From NCBI GenBank assembly GCA_019055375.1, contig JAHQIW010007065.1, positions 62,001 through 126,000 on the forward strand: 64,000 nt of DNA, written 5' to 3'. The notes below the pieces were generated by a model. That model saw only the letters and a list, made by a program, of their open reading frames with translations, was not told the origin of the DNA and searched no databases. This document shows, piece by piece, positions 47,946 through 59,700 of the stretch. The stretch comes from Parelaphostrongylus tenuis. Taxonomy: Eukaryota > Nematoda > Chromadorea > Rhabditida > Metastrongylidae. A program made the position numbers and the translations under genes. Position 1 is the stretch's first letter. Each line of letters opens with the position of its first letter.

Positions 47946-49952
47946 TATGTTTGACAACGACAAATTTCAAAGCCGATCTCATTCTTTGGACAAGAACTAT
48001 TCATGGAAGAGTTAGTAATGATTCAAAATATTAATTCTCTGGCTACGACTTAACGTCGCTGATTCTGCAGAAAACTCTTTTATAAAGCTGTAGCATCCGG
48101 CGCAAAATTTTGTCTCTTACTCACTTTTCTCCTTCATTTTACCACGCGTGTAAACTGCTAAAAGCACGAAAAGCCATATCAGCGGGTAGTGATTTGAGAA
48201 ATTTTTATAGTTTCAGAACTAAGGTCTTTTCTAAAGTTTCTGTCGATGCGGCGAAAAATTTCTAACTTTAACAATATTTAAAACGCGATCTATCGTCCCA
48301 CCCCTGCCCGCGCTCCGTGAGCTGGCCGATGAACAAGTAGCCAAAAAGTTTCATAGCTGAGCAAAATGTAAAGAAAAGCCACGGTAACGACATTTCAGTA
48401 AGGTAGCCGCTTGATCTTCCGCGTAGATCGACAGTGATCTGCCGCACTAGGCGTTAGAATGCGGCAACTATTGTTATTTTATTGTGGATTTATGGTACTT
48501 TTCCACTAGGTGAGCGTCATTTCGACCCCTTGTAAGAAACGTATTTCTTCGTTTTCTTGATGTCCAAATAAATGTTGATAGCACAAATTGGAACAATTTG
48601 ACCGGTTTATCTTATCTTCGAAAAAGCCTCGTTATTTCTCTGAGAGAGCAAAAATAATAATTTGTTCCTCACTGAAAGATTTCTGGTACTTTTCCGCTAG
48701 CTGAGCACCATTTCGACCCTTCAGAAAAAGATTATTTTGCCCTTGTTTTTACCGATCAAGCCATTATTCGATGCTCAAATTAAAAGGATTTGAATGGTGC
48801 ATTCCGTCTTCAAAGAGGCCTTGTCATTGCGCTGAAACAGCAACAAGAGTACTTTGTTGCTCATTAAAATGTTTTTCGCTGACCAAAGTTTTTCCTTCCA
48901 AGTTCCATTAACCAATCAGTAGATCAAGTTTTCCGCTTCCTTCGATTCGTTGAAAAAAGTACTTTTTGATCGTTTTTAGTGTTTAAATAATCAATCGATA
49001 GAAGAAATTAAAGAAATTTGAATGGTCTATTTTACAGAAGGGCCTTGTTACTGTGCTGAAAGAGCAAAAATAATATTTTGTTCCTCATTCGCAGATTTCT
49101 CGCTGACCAAAGCTTGTGCTTTAAAGTTTTAAAAATTAGTCGATGAAGTAGATCATAGAAATATCAATGATCTATTTGATCTCGGATATTGGCTTTTCAT
49201 CACGCTGTAACGACCAGAACATGATTGGGCTTCGCAAAACTGGAAAAAACATTATCCATTTCTCCCGACAGATTGAAGTGAAGGAAGGATGGTCAAAGTG
49301 ATTCATTTTATGCGAAGCTGAATCTTCTTTTGGCTGCTACAGAGCATTACCAGGCATACCATAGAAACCAAATAAATTATTGAAATCCTCAAAATTTGAT
49401 CTACTGATTCATTATTAAAATTTGGAAAGAGAAGCTTTGATACGCGGGAAATATTTCAAGGAGAAACAAAAATCCTATTTTTACTGCTTCAGCGCAACGA
49501 CAAGGCCTTTTTGAAGACGAATATACCATTTAAATTTTTTGATTTAAGCTATCGAATGGTATCTTAATCGTCGATAACAAGTGCGAAATAATTTTCTTCT
49601 GAAGGGTCGACACGGTGCTGTATTAACGGAAAAGCACCAGTTTTTTTTCACCGCATTGACAAAAACCTTAGATAAATACGTATTATTTTAATACTACGAA
49701 AATCTTCTACGAGGTGATATGCTTTTCGTACTTCCAGCGGTTCAAACTCGCAGTAAAGGTTAAGGAAAAGGAGGGTGAGAAATCAACTACTGTTTCGGAT
49801 GCTACAGTTTCATGAAAGGGTTTTCTTTTAAAAACAGCAAGACGCAATTGTAGCCAAAGATTTAAGCTTTCGAATAACTACAAATACTCCTATGAAAACT
49901 TTCTGCCCAGCCAATGAGATCGGCATAGAATTATGTCGCCGTTCAACATATA
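47946..49952. mobile_element. long foldback element FB-6 with internal subrepeats
   Basis: Ends ATATGTTTGACAACGACAAA and TATGTCGCCGTTCAACATAT. The arms share the outer FB block (TTAGTAATGATTCAAAATAT / CTTTCGAATAACTACAAATA). The interior has direct subrepeats of about 200 bp (48480, 48680, 48880, 49100; TGGTACTTTTCC and ATTTCGACCC marks) and an inverted copy at 49430-49640. Confidence 0.78.
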
Positions 49953-50187
49953 GGTAGCCGGAAAGCTACCCACCGGTCATTCGCGAAGCGGATGTATAGC
50001 ACTCATTCGCTTGAATACCTGTTATTTTTTATTTCATTTACTTATGGCTGGTAATCAGTTTCGTTTCTTACTTAGTTTAGCCACAGACGAATCGATAACG
50101 CTATGCGACTGTTTCACTCGCTGTCTGCTCTCTGAGTCGGCCTCGCTATTTCTCCGCCTCTGTCACTCTGCAGCGATGCGTAACCTC

Positions 50188-50230
50188 CCCCCTCCCCCTC
50201 CCCCTAGCATATATATATATATATATATAG
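50188..50230. repeat. compound (C4T)n-(AT)n microsatellite
   Basis: CCCCTCCCCCTCCCCCT is followed by about 12 AT units. It lies in a plus-strand frame of 146 codons that translates to prolines and IYIYIY, so that frame is not a gene. Confidence 0.95.
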
Positions 50231-50989
50231 CTCATCCTCCATTCTGCGACACTTCACCACCGACGCCACGTGGAGCTATGGCCACGTCTTGTTTTCATCG
50301 ATTTATTTTACATAATTCTTTTTTACTAATTCCCAGTTTTTTGGTGCTTTTTGTATTGCTTGACTTCGTGTTCGTGCGATGCCGACAGGTTTTTCTTTTT
50401 GTTCGATGTTTTTCTCGGTTATGTGAACGTTATCTGAACCTTTGGCAGTGATTATATTGAACTGGAAGGATGCTGTAGAAAACAATTGCAGGAATAAAAT
50501 TCCCAAACAGCCGAGAACTTCTCTAGTCATCGAGGAATTTTCGATTTGAAAACAACTGCTTTTGTATGTCTGACGTTTTTAGTTTCCATAGATCAGGACA
50601 GGGGTTTACCTAATCTCACTAATAACTCAGAAGTTTATTTTGTTTGGAAAGAAAACCAAAACGATGCACTGCTATAAGCACTTTCACAAAAAGCTTCTTC
50701 GTCCTCAAACAATCGATGCTTTTTCGATCCTGTGAATATTTCGGAAGATCAAAATTAGGTCGTTTCTAGAAAATGAAACGTGGTAGTGTCAAAAAAACCT
50801 TATAAATTCCTTACTCGTTTACTTTGCTCGAAAACGGGTATTTAACAGTTCCAGGTGACCGGAAAATACCCAATATTCCGCAGAACAGAAGCGCCCATCA
50901 GGTGCGTGTTTCCATTTTTTCTTTTTTTTTTGGTTCTCTTCCGTTATTAAGGGATAAGCATGGAAGCCAATACTATCGTTGGGCAGAAA

Positions 50990-51580
50990 TGTTTTATAAG
51001 AATGCTGAAGTCATTCAAAAGCAATGATGTCTGACTACTGCGCTATGTACTTCCACTTTGGAAAGACCCTTTTAACACTATAACATTCAAAAATTAAGTT
51101 ATGCTTTACACCCGCCGCTTGCTTGTACTGTTACTTCGCTGGGAGTACGAAGCGCATTTGAACGACGTTACAGAAAATTCAGTAGTTTTATAGAGTTATC
51201 CGTTTTATGCAAAGCTTTTTTCGAAGTGGAAAAAACTAACTCATTATAAAACAAAAATTGCACTTCACATGTGCATCGCATCAGCACAGTCGATTGATCA
51301 GCGTGCTGAAGCCACAGTTACCCCTTCGTGCCTCCTCCTCAGACCGTAGATTGGTCAAAAAACAGTTGCTTGCGTAACTGAGCTTAGTCTTATTTTTCCT
51401 ACTAAACCGCAGTGAAACGGTCTTAAAAATTGAACAAACGTAACGTTGGAATCACCAAACCTTAAGCTATCGAATAGCTACTCACAGTCCAGAGAGTAGC
51501 CCTGTACTGCAAGAATTATGCGTTTGTGCACACCAAATGTTTTCCTTTTGTTACAGCTCAAAAGAATGGTTTTTTCGAAA
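50990..51580. repeat. decayed foldback element
   Basis: Left: AGTCATTCAAAAGCAATGAT, CTTTGGAAAGACCCTTTTAA. Right: TTAAGCTATCGAATAGCTAC near 51472. Termini are not preserved. The interior resembles that of FB-4 (GATCAGCGTGCTGAAGCC, CCCCTTCGTGCC). Confidence 0.5.
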
Positions 51581-51914
51581 AACTTATGAATGATTAATAG
51601 AAGCGCACTGAGAAGTCTTTGTGCAGCAAGAGATGCCGCTTCTTCATTTATTCCAGGAATACGGTATGCGAAGAAGTCTGGTTTTCTTTACGCTCTTCTC
51701 TACATTTCGAGTGCTCTTAAACGCTTCTCAGTCAACTCGCTTCTTCATGCTAAACTGCGGAGCGAGGTTGCTCATCACATTAGCTTAACGATTCAAGAGG
51801 ATGAAGTATAATGCTCTCGGCGTTAATAAATCCTCGAAGGATGTTCCATGAATTCATCTTCAATCTATAACTTCGTCTGAGGTGATTGAATGCACATGCG
51901 TCCTTTACAATGAC

Positions 51915-52395
51915 TCGCGGTGGCCTCCTGCTCTCTTGAGTCAGTGCTGCTTATCCTCCCAGACAAATTTAAACCCAGTCTGGCACCGATCTACCGACCC
52001 CCGAAAGGATGGATAGCTTGGTGAGCCGCGAGCGCAAGATCAAACCGTCGACCTTGTGTGCGACGCCGAGCACCTCCAACAACTGCGCGAAATACACTCT
52101 TTCAATAGTTGTGGTAGTGATAAGCCGTTCCTACAATTTTCTATTTTTATTTCATTTGACTTGTCATCACATTTTATTGCGGGATCGCAGACTTTCTTGC
52201 ATTTGATTTGTTTCCATGCTTACATCTTAACAAACGTTTTTGATTATTCTACGAGTTGCTTCGCCTGAGCGTGTGAGGAGCAGTGGTTAGAGGTGCTCTG
52301 GGATACACGCGAATGATGAATCGATGGAAAATGGCTCGATATCGTGTTAAAAGCTTACTAAGTCCTCTATCTCTTTAATTCTAGCTTCGTTTGAA
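51915..52395. mobile_element. two family B SINEs in opposite orientation
   Basis: Minus copy 51955-52100: body TGGCACCGATCTACCGACCC and CGAAAGGATGGATAGCTTGG, B-box GGTTTGATCTTGC on the minus strand. Plus copy 52265-52390: GAGCAGTGGTTAGAGGTGCT. The spacer between heads is about 165 bp. Confidence 0.7.
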
Positions 52396-52530
52396 GTGAT
52401 CGAAGGCATATCTGGCCTTTATAATGAGTCGCGCCGCCCTACAGATGTATCATATCAGTGCCGCCATCCTCTCAAACAAGTCTGCTAGCGCATCACCGAG
52501 CCTGCAAGAATGTCAGGTGTCAGCCTTAAA

Positions 52531-52690
52531 TGGGTGACCAGAGGCAACTTCATAATCATCGTCCAATTTGCTTGTTATGTGTAATCGTGTAGCATCGACA
52601 GTCGTTTTTGCTTTCGGGACAATTCCATCTTCAGAAAAATTCGCAGGCGTTATATGTCAAGATAACCGCAAGAAGCTGCTCTGAACGGTA
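52531..52690 (+). pseudogene. short RTE fragment next to an HTH relic
   Basis: 52531-52585 reads MGDQRQLHNHRPICLLCV, the RTE block before the RT palm. 52590-52690 matches the transposase HTH relics (GTAGCATCGACAGTCGTTTT). Both are tiny. Confidence 0.55.
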
Positions 52691-52872
52691 ATGAAAACAA
52701 GAACTTAAATACATGAACAATGTTCTACAAAAACGAAGAAGTCTTAAAAAATTTTTTGCTTACCTAATAGCTTTTCTGCAAGCTTCGTAGGCATTTCATT
52801 TTCCGAAAGTTCAAATCCATCCACAGAGCTCCATAGGATCTTAGGAAGCAGCTTTGTTCAGGTCTATAGGCA

Positions 52873-53291
52873 CTTCATCTGATAATTATGTTTTGGCCAA
52901 TATGTCATGTGGTCTTCTATGGACAACTTATAGAGTCCGACACACGTGTTTCAATGTTGACAGCCTCATCAATCGGACGTACCTTTCGTCTCATCCAATA
53001 CTCGCAGGGGTGTCCCTACATCCCTCCTAAACAGAGTAGGCGACGACCAACCAAGAGCAGTCGAGTGTAAAACACTGCCGATCTAATTATTCATTTTACT
53101 TGACGGTACGTGTAAATCGTATGTCGTCGCCTACTCTGCAAAGGAAATTTAGTGGTTCCCAGAGGATTGTCGGAATTCGAAGGGTGTTGCCCAACTGATG
53201 AGATTGTCAGGTCCAAAACACATGTGTCAGGCTCTTTAAGTTGTCCATAAAAAATCACGTGACATATCGGCTCAAAGATAATTATGCGATA
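52873..53291. mobile_element. MITE, family C
   Basis: Ends GATAATTATGTTTTGGCCAA and the inverted GGCTCAAAGATAATTATG. The arms of about 110 bp share TATGTCATGTGG and ACACGTGTTT. A second inner inverted pair, AGAGTAGGCGACGAC / GTCGTCGCCTACTCT, folds the middle. It lies 373 bp upstream of the ctr9 ATG. Confidence 0.85.
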
Positions 53292-53663
53292 TCATATCTA
53301 TCATTTCAAGTGTTTTCTTTGGACCACTGCTAAAATTTCAAATCTCAAACCACTGGCATGCGTGAATGAAATGATGATTATCAGGCATATTGAAATTATT
53401 AGATGTAATGAGTTTTGAGTGTGGTCTTGGAAGAACAATCGAAACGAATTATATGATATGGGCATTTTTATTTCTCACATCTTCAGATTAAAGCGCCCAT
53501 TATATTTAAGGAAGTAACTCTTTTATGCAGATTTTTGGGCATTTTCTTGTTTTACTCTTTCGAATTTAGGTGCCTGTGTGCCAGAAGTCGTCTCTCCGCA
53601 GATTTTCAGTTCTGCGCCGGTTTTACAGCTGCACTGTCTAATCGAGTGCCTTGCCACAGCATA
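53292..53663 (+). promoter_or_regulatory. ctr9 upstream region and 5' leader
   Basis: No TATA box or known motif recognised. Candidate trans-splice acceptors are AGATTTTCAG (53609), GGTTTTACAG (53628) and TTGCCACAG (53660). The family C MITE bounds the region on the left. Confidence 0.35.
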
Positions 53664-53708
53664 ATGTCGCGTTCAGTCGCGATCCCACGACGAGACAGCC
53701 GTGAGGAT
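53664..53708 (+). CDS. ctr9: ctr9 exon 1 (start codon)
   Basis: Fifteen codons, MSRSVAIPRRDSRED, with a strong donor GAT|GTGAGTGAG. Joined to exon 2 it reads into EVVEISFDDLPEG, parallel to the MSRG...IPL...DEVIELDF start of animal CTR9. The short 5' leader has AG sites at 53609, 53628 and 53660 that could be trans-splice acceptors; none is clearly better. Intron 1 is 2.7 kb and holds repeats. Confidence 0.85.
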
Positions 53709-56700
53709 GTGAGTGAGCAGTCTGCTTTCTGTTCCTTTTTTCTTGACACTTGTTCATTCTAAAGTTTTTTTTTTCTGTGTTGGAAAGTAATCGTAAGACA
53801 TACGATACCTTTCATCTATTCGTACACATTTATTACTCTTTGGAAATAGTGCGCTTTAGATTGTGTTATACGTTTAGCTGTTTCGGCGCTCTTCCCGTTG
53901 AGCAGAAAATTTTCCCTGGACCTTTAGTAGACAGTCGATAGCTTACATCTCATCGTTTTCAATGATATATTTAGTTTATGATATTTGCTTCTTGTGCATT
54001 CGAACAGCCGAATGACTATTGTTTGCATACGTCGCTCATTTAGTGTCGGCTACGGTGGTGAGTACCTGTGTATTGATTGCGCAATGCGATCCACATATCA
54101 TGGCGCGCGGTCTCTAATGTAAGATTTGGAGTTTTGTCTATGTTTTGAAAGGGAAACTCAACATAATACTTATGGCTCTGATACTCCAGGGTTTCCTTTA
54201 CACGTTCATGTGCTTTTTGTATATAAGCTCAGGCTCAGGTTTATTAGGCAGTATAAGGAAAAGAAAAACTTAATCCCACAGAAAGTTCAAACTAGATCCC
54301 TTTTTCAGTTCCAATACAATAAACCTTGAAGTCTCTCCGAAAAGGAGAAGACGCGCCATCTGTGAAACATAATTCTGTTCTTACTGTTGCAGCGCGCTAA
54401 AAAGGCATTTTCAAAAATGAAGTACAGCTTCAAAAAAGTCATAAAAGCACGTTTTTATCAAAAGGATGAAAATGTGTACAGGAAACGGAAGTACCTGGCA
54501 TGCATATAAGATATTATATAGTAAGAAAATTTGAAGCAAATTCGTCTTTTTTTAGTAGAGGTTTGAAATTTAACCCAAAATTAGGCGACCGTATCGTTAC
54601 CTTCATTAACCATTGTCGAACGTTTGATCAATAACAAGAGCGAATCATATATGCAAAACAGGACAGCGAGCGATTTTTGAGTGTTTCTGATACTGAGAAT
54701 ACGGCGGAGGTCCAGTGTTTTTATTGTGTGGTCCATGGATTGTTTCGGGCAGTGATCCGATCGATGTCCGAAGATGGTTGGATTGTCCTAAGCGGCGTAT
54801 TGACCTTTGTGCTGTCACGTGTTAAGCTTCCAAGTAGCGGTGGCTTTTACCTTTTGAAGTGGCTCGTTGTACTTTCGGGTCCGCAGGTTGAACTTTAGTC
54901 TGTGATTGATTGGTCTTCTGCCAGCTTATGTCTTGCAACGAACAAGAGCACAAATATCAAATCCTTTATACGGGTTATACTTTATAATGGGGTGGGACCA
55001 AGCTTGGTGTTGTGCCAAACAGCTTAGTGGCCACAAACAATCTATAATATACATACATTTCTGTAATAATAATAATAATAATAATATATTAATAATGTCT
55101 ACATGATTGCGATGCATGGTTATGCGAGCATGATTGAATTTGCTGTATCGTCGTGTGACGATGCCATGAATGTTGTTATTGACGGAGTATGACTAGGCGG
55201 CGGAGCCCGTTTGGGGTTGCTATATTCACCCCGGCGTGCAAGCACCGGCGGCAGGATCCAGTTGGTGAGTGTATTGTGATAGCAGTGGGGTCACTACTGA
55301 ATATATATGGGCAGAATCCCTTAACCGCGGTGGTAGGCAGAGCATAGCCTAAGTGAGTTTGCGTCGCCATGAAAATGATAAGTTCCGCTCAGAATTCTAT
55401 TGACTTCATCTGACAGTAGTTGTATGAACGCAATCTTATGATAGGAATTAGATACACGATAACGCGACCGTGTAAAAAGAGCAATGACGGATCCATAGTG
55501 AATTGAGATGAGGTGCTCCGGGGTGATATCAAACGACCGTTCGGATGATGTCCGGTGATCGAACAGAATGTTGAGAATGGCAGCAGTTGGGTTACCCTTG
55601 GCGGCGGACCATTTTCTGTCCAAGGTCCTTGAAACTCTGTGATGTCATTTGCTTTCAATGGTCTTGAAGCATCTGCGTTGCCTAAATTATGATGTAGTTC
55701 CCAAAGGAGGTTTGCTATATAGACACTTGTGTTCGATAAGGATGCCAAGCATTGGGTAATCAACGAGATCATCCTTGATGTTGAAGAGTCAAGAGAATTA
55801 GTCTAAGAGCTTTGTTGAGTCGTCGCCAAGCTTGGTACTACTAAGTCTCGTACTAGAGCTTGGATGAGGCTGCTTCCAATCCTGGCTGGATTGTCGCCAA
55901 TATTCTGAACGAGTTGGCAGTCATTGATCTTTTGGGTGCTTTCAAAGCGCTTTCAAACGTTTTAGCCAAGATGAGAGCTTTGATAAGAACGTATGATTGT
56001 GAAGTTAACCCAAGACAGACTGGCTGGACTGGTCTGGCTGAATATGAGAGTCGTGATGTTTTCACTGCCGTAATTCTTACCTATAAATATAAGCCATTTA
56101 TTGACTATAATCTTCTTTTCAAATTACTCGCCTTAGTATGTACGGAAATGTAGGAAAGTTGTTAAATTCAAGTAGTTCTGTCTTATTCTTGGTGTGTTCA
56201 CGGTTACTAAACATTGGTTATGCATGGTTGTTGGACTTAATGAAGGGCTTAGATACAGACCTCTACGGGTTACAAAGATGAAGCATGTGCTAGTCCTTCT
56301 TACTTTCATTTTGCCAGAGTTTCTCATCATTTTTTTTCAAGTGATGGGCCAAAATTTGCTGTTTCTTTTTCTTCAGGAAGTAGTAGAAATCTCATTCGAT
56401 GATCTCCCAGAAGGCGTTGAGGTTTTGGAAATTTTGCGGAGAGAAAAAGCATCGCTTCACTATTGGATTGATTTAGGAGTAAGTGGACATTGTTATTTCC
56501 GGCTACTCTAAATCGAGGAACTTTTGAGTGGATACGTTTGCATCTACTGAATACTGTGCATAGTTTCCTATTATTCCTCTTTTAGTTAGCGTACTATGGC
56601 TGCGGGAGGATGGCCGACTTCGCCAGACTACTCGAAGTCGCCGAAACTGAGGCTTCCTTAGATTATCCAGAGGCTGAGAATGATCAAATACGTGCATTAG

Positions 56701-59700
56701 ATACACTAGCTGCCTATTATGTTAGATTGGTAAGTTAATCTCCTCCATGTAATCCATGGTTTGTATATCCACCTTCACTTTTTTTTTGTTTGCTCTCAGA
56801 ACAATAATAATATTATAGGGACATAAAGAACGGACTTCCAAGGAGAAAAAACGGGATCTTTTTTCTGAAGCCACCCTGTTGTACACGAGGGCAGATCAAT
56901 TAGGAATGTACGCTCTGCCGCATTTGACCGGTCGTGCGTATTTGTCTCTGGTCGAAGCTCAAGCGAGTAAATTTGATCAAGCCGAACAAGAATTAAATCT
57001 AGTCTTGGATCAGGTATTTTTGATGTAAAATCTAGTGTATAGTGTCAGAAATTCTTGAAAATCAAAAAATGCAAATAACTAATCCAGTGTTTCAATTTTG
57101 TTTCAGAATCTAGATGACATTCCAGCCTTAATGTGCAAAGCAATAATCTTCTTTAGTAAGCAGAATTACAAAGCAGCATTAAGTTTTTTGAAATACGTAT
57201 GTTTTTGACAAAATATTTGAATATTCCGGTTTCTATGTACACAAGAAAGTCGCTGCTTATTGAGTACATCGCTCGATTCAGGCCCTACGTCGAAAACCAG
57301 ATGGTCCCGCAGATATGCGAGTCGGCATTGGTTACTGCCTTGCTAGATTAGGGTTGACTGATAAAGCGAGGTATTTTTTAATTTTTCACCATGACAAGCT
57401 CATCTTTGAATAGATGTGCTGTCTCTTCAAATATAAGTGAGGGATTTCATGTCACTTGTTCTGTTAGAGTTCTGAGAATGTTCTTTAACAATAATTGGTA
57501 AACCATCTGTTTCTTTTCTTACACTAAGTAATGATTCAGGATAGCTTTTGAGCGTACTTTGGAACTGCGGAACGACAATGTCTGTGCATTGTCTGCCTTA
57601 GCTATTCTGGACTACAACAAGCACACAGCTGAGGGTGTTCAGAGTGGCTTCGCTCGTCTTAGCCAGGCGTACGACTTGGAACCAGAAAATCCCGTTGTGC
57701 TTGTTCATCTTGCCAATTACTACTTCTTCAAGGGTGTTAGTTACCTTACGATTCTAATCTCCTTTTCTTCTAATCAAATTAGTCTAAAGACGAAGATTCA
57801 AAATATTGGTGTTCTTTCTGTGTACGTCGGACGTACTTTTTCAAAGAACTGATTTCAAGATAACATCTTTTGCTTGGAGTCACTAATGGATAAATAAGCG
57901 GAGTTTCTATTGTATGCAGTCGACTTTTCTAAGCATTTTCAGGAAATGGAAAAAGTTGAGCCACTTGCATGGCATGCAATGAAATGGACAGAAAGCGACG
58001 AAGTCAAGGCTGTAGCCTCCTTTCAATTGGCTCGCTACTTTCATTATAATCGCGAATATGAAAAAGCCTTTAATGTGTGTTTTAAGATGCCAAATTTGAG
58101 TTGTTACCTTAAATCTGTAGTTCTTTGTGAGTTGTTATCATTCGATGCTACTTCTTCTTTGCAGTACTACTATCTAGCGACAACATACAATTATCCAACA
58201 TTCGTTTTGCCGTACTACGGTCTTGGACAATATTATATAATGCACGGTGGATATATGCAGGTATGATTTCCAAATTTCAGCTCCGTCTAATTCAATAACA
58301 AAGAGCTTCAATTGGATTATCCCCCTAGCGGTTCACATATGCTTAATTGTGCTAAGTTTCTACACCCCAAATTTCATACAACGGTTAGTTTCGATTTTAT
58401 GCGCTGGAATCCATTGCATTACACGTATTTTTGCGTTCGATGTAGGCGTTTCTCTAGCCATCACAAGTGCTGAGTTTCTGGAGCCTATTGTGCATCGAAT
58501 TTCCGCTCTTTAAGTTAGTTTGCCGGATGGATCAGTGAACTGGCAAAACATGCGTATGTTTTCACCACTGAGCAATAGTATTCTATGAGTGCTATGGATA
58601 TCGGTGGCTGCAGTGAATGTGTAAAACTCGGAAGTTATCATGCCAGCTTGTCAACAAATGTTAGAGTACTTTTCTAGTAAATCTGCTATCGTAGCGCTAG
58701 TCTGGAAAGTCTTACAGTTTTCATGTATCTTTATCTAGGCTTGTTATCGTCAAAAATTGTTGAGGAAAAATCGTACTGTCAACAAAATAAACACTAGGTT
58801 GGAAAGAGAGCTTTCATCGTTTGTCAAAATATTCAAAATTTATGCATATATTCAGACAACAAACAACAGCTACTATTCTTCAAAATACAGGCCATTATTA
58901 TCCACCACTTTTTGCTATCGTTCCGCCAGGTTTCGGCTCTGATTGAAGTACCACTCTTTCGGCTTTGAGTCAAAGAACTCTTGACATGCTTCTTCAACTT
59001 CATTGAGAGATTCAAATCGGCAATCTTCCAAAAAGTGTTGCATTGATCGTAAAAGGCCGTAATCAGATGGAGTAACGTACGGACTACAGGGTGGATGCGA
59101 TAGAATCTCAACTTTGCCTGATTCCTCAAACTTTGCCTTGATATTTTTGGCTGTGTGCGGTTTTTGCATTGACTTACTGGAACAAAACGCACTTTTGGCG
59201 AACAAGTTCTGGGCACTTCTCGTTTATGTTCCCTGTACAATTTCATTTTGCAGCAGATATAAATAAATTATAAATCAGTGGATATGCAAGAAGTAAACCT
59301 TTCAAAGATTTGAAAATCACACATGATTTATGCGAAAAAGTGACATTCCCATCCCAACGATGGAAATTTTCTTTTCACCCTGTCAAAATGCTTAAACTGT
59401 TTCCAGGCAATTACTGCATTCGAGACTGTACTGAAGTTTATGCCTAATGACTACGATACAATGAAGGTGCTTGGATCTCTTTACGCTCATACCGTTTCGA
59501 GCAATGCAGTATGTTTTTTCTGCTAGCCCTTTAGGGGGGCAGTTGATCGATCGCACAGATCAACCCGTAAAGGAGCGCGATTTTCGTCGCTCAATTTGGG
59601 CTTTTCCTCTATTTTGAAAGCAGAGGTTTAGTTCTTTTACGTTACTCTGATACTCCGTAATTTTCTCTACTCGGCCATTGTTTTTCGTGCATGTATAACT

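Larger units (their letters stand above)
53709..56376 (+). other. ctr9 intron 1 with repeat debris
   Basis: Contains ~180-bp-unit pieces at 53930-54420 (GACAGTCGATAGCTTACATC; CTCTGATACTCCAGGG, also at 15042 and 59645), an (AAT)n tract, and an unidentified decayed frame at 55170-55770. Confidence 0.6.

Noticed and set aside
50011..50451. 146-codon plus-strand open frame
   Set aside because: Runs through the C-rich and (AT)n microsatellite, giving a polyproline and IYIY peptide; no homology.
55860..56153. 97-codon plus-strand open frame in ctr9 intron 1
   Set aside because: No splice continuity with ctr9. Part of it resembles the palindrome spacer (GCGCTTTCAAA...AGCCAAGATG), so it is probably repeat.
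58833..59246. 137-codon minus-strand open frame
   Set aside because: Shadow of the mariner transposase frame, which is the one with family motifs.
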